Origin: Gloeocapsa sp. PCC 73106
GTDB lineage: Bacteria; Cyanobacteriota; Cyanobacteriia; Cyanobacteriales; Gloeocapsaceae
Direction: 5' to 3'
Assembly: GCF_000332035.1 (NCBI RefSeq)
Contig: NZ_ALVY01000205.1
Coordinates: 1 to 43,183, forward strand
DNA length: 43,183 nt
Below are positions 28,116 to 33,470 of this stretch, piece by piece. Positions within the stretch are counted from its first letter, which is position 1. Each line of letters starts with the position of its first letter. Below the pieces are notes generated by a model. The model saw only the letters and a list, made by a program, of their open reading frames with translations. It did no database searches and had not been told where the DNA came from. The translations under genes were made by a program, and so were the position numbers.

Positions 28116-28691
28116 ATGAACACTTTTAATCTCAAACTTCCCCCTATTTTACAACTGAGTGATGAGCAGTTCTATCAACTTTCTCAAATCAACAGAGACG
28201 TGGATTTTGAACGTAGTGTAACGGGAGAACTAATTATCATGTCCCCTACAGGTGGTGAAACGGGAAGGAGAAACGCAGTTATTAATCTTGAATTAGGACT
28301 ATGGAATCGTATTAACAACTCAGGAATTGTGTTTGACTCATCCACGGGATTTAAGCTACCCAATGGTGCGGTTCGTTCTCCCGATGTAGCTTGGATACCC
28401 AAAGAAAAATGGCTCAACCTATCGAAGAAACAACGAGAGGGCTTTATACCAATTTGTCCAGATTTTGTTATAGAGTTGCTCTCAAGTAGCGATTCTTTGA
28501 CATCGCTTCAACAAAAAATGCAAGAATATTTAGATAATGGTGCTACTCTGGGTTGGTTAGTAAACGCTAAAACTCGACAGGTGGAAATTTATCGCAGAGG
28601 ACAGGAAAAAGAAATTTTGGACAAACCCAATTTCCTCTCTGGAGAAGCTATTCTCTCAGGATTTAATCTAGAGACGGCTCTTATATGGTAA
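28116..28691 (+). CDS. Uma2 family (DUF820) putative endonuclease
   Basis: A 191-residue protein of the PD-(D/E)XK nuclease fold family called Uma2, highly expanded in cyanobacteria. Recognisable blocks are LQLSDEQFYQL, ERSVTGELIIMSPTGGETG, GAVRSPDVAWIPK and PDFVIELLSSSDSL, then KMQEYLDNGATLGWLVNAK. The catalytic D and E-x-L residues lie in SPDVAW and FVIELLS. It starts two bases after the third GGDEF-EAL stop, so it may be read from the same mRNA, but these genes are mobile and a functional link is unlikely. Targets are unknown. Confidence 0.88.
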   Translation: MNTFNLKLPPILQLSDEQFYQLSQINRDVDFERSVTGELIIMSPTGGETGRRNAVINLELGLWNRINNSGIVFDSSTGFKLPNGAVRSPDVAWIPKEKWLNLSKKQREGFIPICPDFVIELLSSSDSLTSLQQKMQEYLDNGATLGWLVNAKTRQVEIYRRGQEKEILDKPNFLSGEAILSGFNLETALIW

Positions 28692-28707
28692 AATATTGTT
28701 AGTTGTA

Positions 28708-28779
28708 TGGGTCGCCTGGGGATCGAACCCAGGACTAATCGGTTAAAAGCCGAGTGCTCTACCGCTGAGCTAGCGACCC
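28708..28779 (-). tRNA. trnK: tRNA-Lys (anticodon TTT)
   Basis: The reverse strand folds as a full 72-base cloverleaf: acceptor stem GGGTCGC/GCGACCC, D arm with AGCTCAGCGGTAGAGC, anticodon arm CTCGGCTTTTAACCGA with TTT at the anticodon, and T arm with GGTTCGATCC. The discriminator base is A. CCA is not encoded. It is convergent with the Uma2 gene and divergent from secG. Confidence 0.96.
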
Positions 28780-28873
28780 TTTAGTTAACACCTTTAATAA
28801 TATAACATACCATTTTTTTAAAAGCAAGGCTAAACTAAAAATAATTCAAAGTAAATAAGGGTGACAATAAACA

Positions 28874-29107
28874 ATGCAAGCTGAGCAACTTATTCGCATA
28901 ATCTGGGCTATATCCGCGGGTTTACTAACGATGATGGTATTGCTTCACAGCCCCAAAGGAGACGGCATTGGTGGCATCGGAGGACAAGCACAGTTATTCA
29001 CCAGTGCTAAAAGTGCCGAAACGAGTCTGAACCGAATTACTTGGGTTTTAGCCACGGTGTTTATAAGTTTAACCGTCATTTTGAGCGCGGGCTGGTTGCG
29101 TTCTTAA
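28874..29107 (+). CDS. secG: preprotein translocase subunit SecG
   Basis: A 77-residue two-helix membrane protein of the SecYEG channel. Hydrophobic segments lie near residues 5-22 and 52-73, separated by the conserved loop HSPKGDGIGGIGGQAQLFTS. Length and loop match cyanobacterial SecG. Its TAA is four bases before the TTG start of the matrixin-like protease gene, so the two are probably cotranscribed. Confidence 0.94.
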   Translation: MQAEQLIRIIWAISAGLLTMMVLLHSPKGDGIGGIGGQAQLFTSAKSAETSLNRITWVLATVFISLTVILSAGWLRS

Positions 29108-29111
29108 GGCT

Positions 29112-29804
29112 TTGAGATGGCGTCGTTGGTTAGCATTGATCTTGATTACTAGCTTGTGGATTCTGAGTATTAACAAGTTGAGAGTGGAAGCAACGGAGTT
29201 TCCTTCTCTGGCTTCTCATCCTTTACCCCCGTCTTTGGCGTCTTGGAAAATCAAGACAGAGGTGGGGGATTACTTCGGTGAAATCAAAAATATACCTTCG
29301 GTAGAGTATTTAGTTTGGTCAGAGTTTCCCGTGAAGGTTTATGTGGAGTTAGGAAACGACGATTGGCTTAAAGCTATTAATAGTGCGATCGCTCAGTGGA
29401 ATAAGTATCTACCCCTAGAACAAGTATCAGATCCTGCACAATCTCAGATTCTGATTCGACACCAACCCCCACCCCTACTTACTCAGCGTCATCCCCAAAC
29501 GGGAAGAATCGAGATTACTAAAGCTAGAGCTGGTGCTACACAATATCAGCTCTACGTTCAAGATAAGTTGCTCTCCCACCGCATGATCATCGCCATTAAG
29601 CCCGGACAAAGTTATCAAGCTCTATTGGCGACCAGTCTACACGAGATAGGACACGCTTTAGGTATTTGGGGGCATAGCAGTCTCGTTACCGACGCGCTCT
29701 ACCCATCTCAAGTCGGTAAAGCTGCAGAAATTTCCCAGAGAGATCTTAATACTCTCAAGAAAATTTATCAGCAACCTACGCGCTTGGGTTGGAGGATTCG
29801 GTAA
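29112..29804 (+). CDS. matrixin-like zinc metalloprotease, predicted secreted
   Basis: A 230-residue protein with an N-terminal signal (LALILITSLWILSIN after two arginine-rich residues). HEIGHALGIWGHS near residue 177 is the extended HExxHxxGxxxHS zinc motif of the matrixin/M10 group, and VTDALYPSQ after it corresponds to the Met-turn region, with Leu in place of Met. The only suitable start is TTG at 29112, with AAGG just before it; no in-frame ATG exists upstream. It overlaps the 3' end of convergent thrB by 29 bases. The substrate is unknown. Confidence 0.84.
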   Translation: MRWRRWLALILITSLWILSINKLRVEATEFPSLASHPLPPSLASWKIKTEVGDYFGEIKNIPSVEYLVWSEFPVKVYVELGNDDWLKAINSAIAQWNKYLPLEQVSDPAQSQILIRHQPPPLLTQRHPQTGRIEITKARAGATQYQLYVQDKLLSHRMIIAIKPGQSYQALLATSLHEIGHALGIWGHSSLVTDALYPSQVGKAAEISQRDLNTLKKIYQQPTRLGWRIR

Positions 29805-30708
29805 TTCTGGTACCCTGGGTATCTAGAGCTAGTGATTTTACCTGTACTTGAATACCTAGGTTTTGCCAAGTCTCTCTGATGGCTAATTCTACTTTTTGGG
29901 CTTCAGATGCGTTAACCAGAGCGAGTAAAGTAGGACCGGCACCACTGATGACCAAACCATAAGCACCATGAGCGATCGCCTCGGAGCGCACGACTTGGTA
30001 ACCCGGGATTAGGGCTTCACGATAGGGTTGATGTAAGCGATCGCTTAAAGCTAGGGATAACCATTCACCTTGATTAGTAGCTAAACCCCTAAGTAATAAA
30101 CCTAGGTGCGCCAGATTGAAAATAGCGTCACTCCTGTCAATTTGTCGAGGTAAAACTGAGCGAGCAGTTTCGGTAGATAGCTGAAAATCAGGAATAGCAA
30201 CTACAGGAATAATCTCTTTATGCCACGGAATTGAACAAATTTCCCAGCTTTGTGCATTCGGTACTGATAACTGACAGTTACCCAACAAAGTTGGAACTAC
30301 GTTATCGGGGTGTCCTTCTCGAGCGATCGCTAAATCTCTCAGCTCAATTTGACTCAGAGGATTACCCGCTAAATAATTGGCAGCAACCAAACCCCCCACG
30401 ATCGCCGTCGCTGAACTTCCCAACCCCCTCGCTAAGGGAACTCCCAATTTAATCTTTATTTCTACCCCAGGGGGCTCTTGACCCAGATGTTGATATAATT
30501 CTCTAAAAACTTGATACAACAAGTTACTTTGATCTGTAATTACCGCTGCTGATTCAGCTCCTGTGACTGTAATTTTCACCCTTTGTTCTGGGTTTAAGCT
30601 AAATTCAAACCGATTGTAGATAGTTAAAGCTGCTCCTAGACAATCAAACCCAGGTCCTAAATTAGCAGTAGTTCCTGGGGTAATTACGGTGACTGTAGTT
30701 GGTGACAT
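29776..30708 (-). CDS. thrB: homoserine kinase
   Basis: A GHMP-family kinase of 310 residues that phosphorylates L-homoserine in threonine synthesis. It begins MSPTTVTVITPGTTANLGPGFDCLG-like, with the ATP-binding motif PLARGLGSSATAIVGG near residue 90 and the C-terminal SGAGPTLLAL motif. A TTG at 30732 is in frame, but the ATG at 30708 gives the family start. The 3' end overlaps the convergent matrixin gene by 29 bases, so the two coding ends share sequence on opposite strands. Confidence 0.96.
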   Translation of the reverse strand: MSPTTVTVITPGTTANLGPGFDCLGAALTIYNRFEFSLNPEQRVKITVTGAESAAVITDQSNLLYQVFRELYQHLGQEPPGVEIKIKLGVPLARGLGSSATAIVGGLVAANYLAGNPLSQIELRDLAIAREGHPDNVVPTLLGNCQLSVPNAQSWEICSIPWHKEIIPVVAIPDFQLSTETARSVLPRQIDRSDAIFNLAHLGLLLRGLATNQGEWLSLALSDRLHQPYREALIPGYQVVRSEAIAHGAYGLVISGAGPTLLALVNASEAQKVELAIRETWQNLGIQVQVKSLALDTQGTRITESSNPSA

Positions 30709-30838
30709 AATCAAAGTAGAGAAAATGAGCAAGGTGATTTTAGCACATTAAAAGCTACTCTTCTATTTCATTTTCAGCGACGTCAATTAAATAATTGTCC
30801 CCGTCGCGAGGAAATAAAAAAAATAGTTTTAAAAACTC

Positions 30839-30867
30839 TTGACACCACCAAACTATGATGCTATAAG
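30839..30867 (+). promoter_or_regulatory. near-consensus sigma-70-type promoter
   Basis: TTGACA at 30839-30844 and TATAAG at 30862-30867 are exactly 17 bases apart, and an A/T-rich tract (AAATAAAAAAAATAG) lies just upstream like an UP element. Transcription would start near 30874. No open reading frame follows at a usual distance, which points to a non-coding RNA or a long leader. Confidence 0.7.
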
Positions 30868-30873
30868 CTTACT

Positions 30874-31116
30874 AGGAGGACCGTAGGCATATAAACACAC
30901 GCTAGTCATAAGTTAGTAGCATGGTAGGGTAATGCCACCCACTAACTTTGATCAACTCAAAAAAAACTAAGACTAGAGATGAGCAAACTGAGAAGAATGG
31001 ATTAAAAGACAGACGTAGCAACTCACGAATTCCTAACTTGTCAAAGGTTTTAAATGGCAAAAATCCCTTTGTCATCCTGTCCACCTTCGTCATCCTTGTC
31101 TTGAATATTTGTCAAG
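30874..31116 (+). ncRNA. candidate non-coding RNA or structured leader
   Basis: Downstream of the near-consensus promoter, AAGTTAGT (30910-30917) pairs perfectly with ACTAACTT (30941-30948), and GGGT/ACCC (30927-30930, 30937-30940) pair inside it to form a bulged hairpin. A second, weaker stem near 31093-31116 is arbitrarily used as the end. No frame with a ribosome binding site is present. I do not recognise it as tmRNA, RNase P RNA, SRP RNA or 6S RNA. The 3' end is a guess; function unknown. Confidence 0.35.
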
Positions 31117-31553
31117 GGGTAAAAATCTAACATCTGATACCTCAATCCGGCCCTTGTCCGTTTCATTTATAAATTAATAATTAAAATATTACTCACTTCT
31201 TGCTTGTTTGAGTTAAATTACTAAAAGTTTGATGTAACAATCCTTGTCAATGATTAATCTGAGATTTAACAGGAACACTGACTCCCACCTGGATAAAATC
31301 TAAAACTTGTTTATGGAGATTAAGATTATGCTAGTGGTAAATTAGGGGTGATTCAGGTCTTATTTCGTCTATGTTGTGTTAATTATCAAGATTTTAGTCG
31401 ACTTTGATTTATTTTTCAGTAAGAACTATAACTTGAGATGAACAACAGCGCTCTAAGAAAACCGGAACAATCCCTATTTAAGAAAAAATTTATCCTTCCG
31501 ATAATTATAACGGATATAAAAAAAATTACTGTCAACTCATTGAGGAGTATAAA

Positions 31554-32711
31554 ATGGAGATTGTGGAACAAGAAAAGATTGTTAACAACAAATATTCAAA
31601 GCTACAAGAATACCTAAAACAAAGGCTTGACACGGTTGAGGCTAACTTGAATCAGAAGCTCAATACTGTGGAAGCTAACTTGAATCAAAAACTTGATAAT
31701 ATTGACACGAATCTAGGCAAGGTAATAGATTTAATGAGTTTAATCTTACAAGAAATGATAGAAACCGAAGGAGATTCCTATTACCAAAGTCAAAATTATC
31801 CTCAAGCGATCGCTTACTATGAAAAAGCCATAAAACTAGGAAGTGTTACTGGCGCCCAGAAATTAGCCAAGGTTAAGTCTTTTGTTGCAGAAACTGAAGG
31901 TGATATCCATTACCAAAGCCAAAATTATCCTCAAGCGATCGTTTACTATGAACAAGCCATAAAACTAGGAAGTGAGAGTGCTTCTGAAAAATTAGCCCAT
32001 GTTAAAGAAAAACCAATAATAGAGTTAGGTAACGACGTCACTATAGAGTTTTTACCCATTTTTACGGGTACATTGCAGGTAGGAGTAGATAAATTAGTAA
32101 CCATTAAACCTTTCTTGCTAGGAACAACCCCAGTAACTCAAGCTCAATGGCGAGCAGTAGCTGAATTACCCAAAGTAGAGATGGATCTAGATCCAGATCC
32201 ATCCTTTTTTAAGAGTAGCAACAACCCGGTAGAATGTGTAAGTTGGCTCGAATGTCAAGAATTTTGCGCTAGACTCACCGAAAAAACCAGAAAAATCTGT
32301 AGATTACCCAGTGAAACTGAATGGGAGTACGTCTGTCGAGCGGGAACGAAAACCGAATATTCCTATGGAGATGAGCCAGCACTGCTAGGAAATTTTGCTT
32401 GGTACGACGGTAATTCAGCTCAACTAACGCACCCAGTAGCTACTAAAAAATCCAACCCCTGGCAATTTTACGATATGCATGGCAATGTTTGGGAATGGTG
32501 TCAAGATAGTTGGCATGAAAACTACGAGAATGTTCCCGATGATGGCAGGGCTTGGGTTGATCAAGAAAGTATTAGATTTGTGCTCCGTGGAGGTTCTTGG
32601 CGGAGTAATCCGGTGCGTTGTCGGAGTTCGTATCGCAGCCACAATAATCGTGACAACCGCAACGATAGTATCGGTTTTCGTCTAGCCTTGAGTTTACCGA
32701 GAAATTTTTAA
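31554..32711 (+). CDS. formylglycine-generating-enzyme-fold (SUMF1-like) protein with coiled coil and repeats
   Basis: A 385-residue protein. Residues about 1-60 are a coiled coil built of repeats (VEANLNQKL twice). Residues about 70-150 hold two nearly identical 43-residue TPR/Sel1-like units (YYQSQNYPQAIAYYEKAIKL). Residues about 160-380 are the FGE-sulfatase/C-type-lectin-like fold with TTPVTQAQWRAV, CRLPSETEWEYVCRAGT, MHGNVWEWCQD and RGGSW. True formylglycine enzymes use specific cysteines that are not evident here, so catalysis is doubtful; a binding role is more likely. The C-terminus RSNPVRCRSSYRSHNNRD resembles variable regions of diversity-generating retroelement targets. GAGGAG precedes the ATG. 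Confidence 0.88.
   Translation: MEIVEQEKIVNNKYSKLQEYLKQRLDTVEANLNQKLNTVEANLNQKLDNIDTNLGKVIDLMSLILQEMIETEGDSYYQSQNYPQAIAYYEKAIKLGSVTGAQKLAKVKSFVAETEGDIHYQSQNYPQAIVYYEQAIKLGSESASEKLAHVKEKPIIELGNDVTIEFLPIFTGTLQVGVDKLVTIKPFLLGTTPVTQAQWRAVAELPKVEMDLDPDPSFFKSSNNPVECVSWLECQEFCARLTEKTRKICRLPSETEWEYVCRAGTKTEYSYGDEPALLGNFAWYDGNSAQLTHPVATKKSNPWQFYDMHGNVWEWCQDSWHENYENVPDDGRAWVDQESIRFVLRGGSWRSNPVRCRSSYRSHNNRDNRNDSIGFRLALSLPRNF
31780..31974 (+). repeat. tandem duplication within the FGE-fold gene
   Basis: Bases 31780-31845 and 31909-31974 are 66-base copies that differ at only three positions, with a period of 129 bases (43 codons). One difference changes the HIP1 octamer GCGATCGC in the first copy to GCGATCGT in the second. 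Such near-identity at DNA level points to a recent duplication of a TPR/Sel1-like unit. Confidence 0.9.
32586..32690 (+). other. possible variable region of a diversity-generating retroelement target
   Basis: These codons encode residues 345-379, from RGGSW to IGFRLA. In related cyanobacterial proteins this stretch is rich in Asn (N-N-N, R-N, A-N), because template AAY codons are copied with adenine mutagenesis. Here those positions are R, S, V, R, S, Y, H, D and S, most of which can be reached from AAY codons by changing adenines only; the CGG and GTG codons are exceptions. No template repeat or reverse transcriptase is in this window, so any element would act from elsewhere. Confidence 0.4.
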
Positions 32712-33024
32712 TAATTCAGATAGTCAACCGAGATTGCACCGCGATCGCCTAATATACGGCGGTATTTGGGGCTAAATCAGCCTAAAAAAATAATACCTGT
32801 TATATCAAGTCCGGGTAAATACTTATATATAAAGGTGAGTAGGGGTAAAGGGGAAAGGGGAAAGGGGAAAGGGGAAAGGGGAAAGGGTAAAGGTTCAGAT
32901 AAAAACGTGACTCACAACTTTAAGTTAACTAATTAAGCGGGCATGATATTACACCCATGAAGTCATCTTAACAACAATAAAATGGGTACGTCACCAAGCC
33001 CAAGCTAAAGAGGAGCAAGAATCT
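32712..33024. other. intergenic stretch with HIP1 site and heptamer repeat
   Basis: A 313-base gap between the convergent FGE-fold gene and the VOC gene. It contains one HIP1 octamer near 32741 and the GGGGAAA heptamer array listed separately. No coding frame, tRNA or clear terminator is seen. Confidence 0.6.
32842..32891 (+). repeat. short tandem heptamer repeat (GGGGAAA)n
   Basis: Five perfect GGGGAAA copies at 32850-32884 are flanked by variant copies GGGGTAAA (32842-32849) and GGGTAAA (32885-32891). This matches the short tandemly repeated repetitive (STRR) heptamers found between genes in many cyanobacteria. Confidence 0.9.
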
Positions 33025-33411
33025 CTAACTTTGGTAAATTTCCATGGGTAAATTATCGGGATCTTTAAAAAAAGTAAACAGTTTACCCGTTAACTCATCC
33101 AAGCGCACTGCTTCAACGCTAATTCCTTTTGATTCTAAATAATCGACTGTTTCTTCGATATTTTTAACTTGGAAAGCTAAATGTCTCAGCCCGCAACTTT
33201 CTGGATTACTCGCTCTCGAGGGTGGACTAGGAAAGGAAAAAAGCTCGATCATGTCACCATTTCCTACTAGTAAATCTAGTTTGTAAGAATCTCTCAATTC
33301 CCGATAAGTTTCCTGGATAATCGAAAATCCCAGTAGATTTACATAAAAATGTCTTGACTTTTCATAGTCAGAACAAATAATTGCTATATGGTGAATTTTA
33401 TCAATTTTCAT
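33025..33411 (-). CDS. gloA2: VOC family glyoxalase-like metalloprotein (YaeR/GloA2 type)
   Basis: A 128-residue vicinal-oxygen-chelate protein of two beta-alpha-beta-beta-beta units. The four expected metal ligands are visible: H8 in KIHHIAII, a glutamate in MIELFSF, a histidine in LRHLAFQV and a glutamate in MEIYQS. It matches the SMU1112c/YaeR family, related to glyoxalase I but with no confirmed substrate. It is cut off from the upstream large gene by a strong terminator, so it should have its own promoter. Confidence 0.88.
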   Translation of the reverse strand: MKIDKIHHIAIICSDYEKSRHFYVNLLGFSIIQETYRELRDSYKLDLLVGNGDMIELFSFPSPPSRASNPESCGLRHLAFQVKNIEETVDYLESKGISVEAVRLDELTGKLFTFFKDPDNLPMEIYQS

Positions 33412-33426
33412 GTTTCTGATTTAGCT

Positions 33427-33454
33427 AAAAAAATCCCTGCTGTGATAGCAGGGG
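33427..33454 (-). terminator. intrinsic terminator of the propeller/RTX-like gene
   Basis: Read on the minus strand, CCCTGCT (33453-33447) and AGCAGGG (33441-33435) form a perfect 7-bp GC-rich stem with a 5-base loop, followed by ATTTTTTT. It lies 17 bases after the stop of the large gene and before the VOC gene start, so it separates the two transcripts. Confidence 0.88.
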
Positions 33455-33470
33455 TAATTTATCAAAAGGT

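Larger units (their letters stand above)
30709..31553. other. 845-base stretch without a recognisable gene
   Basis: Apart from the promoter and hairpin listed separately, this stretch is AT-rich and lacks a credible coding frame: short frames on both strands near 30.9-31.1 kb lack ribosome binding sites and match no family. Around 31068-31100 an approximate direct repeat of TT(T/C)GTCATCC occurs twice. CCTTG...CAAGG complementarity near 31093-31116 could form a weak stem. The last 50 bases are the leader of the next gene, with a GAGGAG ribosome binding site. Confidence 0.6.

Noticed and set aside
30902-31130. Overlapping frames of about 60 codons on both strands in the gene-free gap
   Set aside because: No ribosome binding site, no recognisable family, and they overlap a promoter-driven hairpin region. 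Short frames of this size are expected by chance in AT-rich DNA.
31554-32711. True sulfatase-modifying formylglycine-generating enzyme
   Set aside because: The fold is right, but no sulfatase gene is near, the catalytic cysteine pair is not evident, and the N-terminal coiled coil and TPR-like units are atypical.
31554-33024. Diversity-generating retroelement with reverse transcriptase and template repeat inside the window
   Set aside because: No reverse transcriptase frame exists in the window and I found no adenine-rich near copy of 32586-32690 nearby, so only the possible target is reported.
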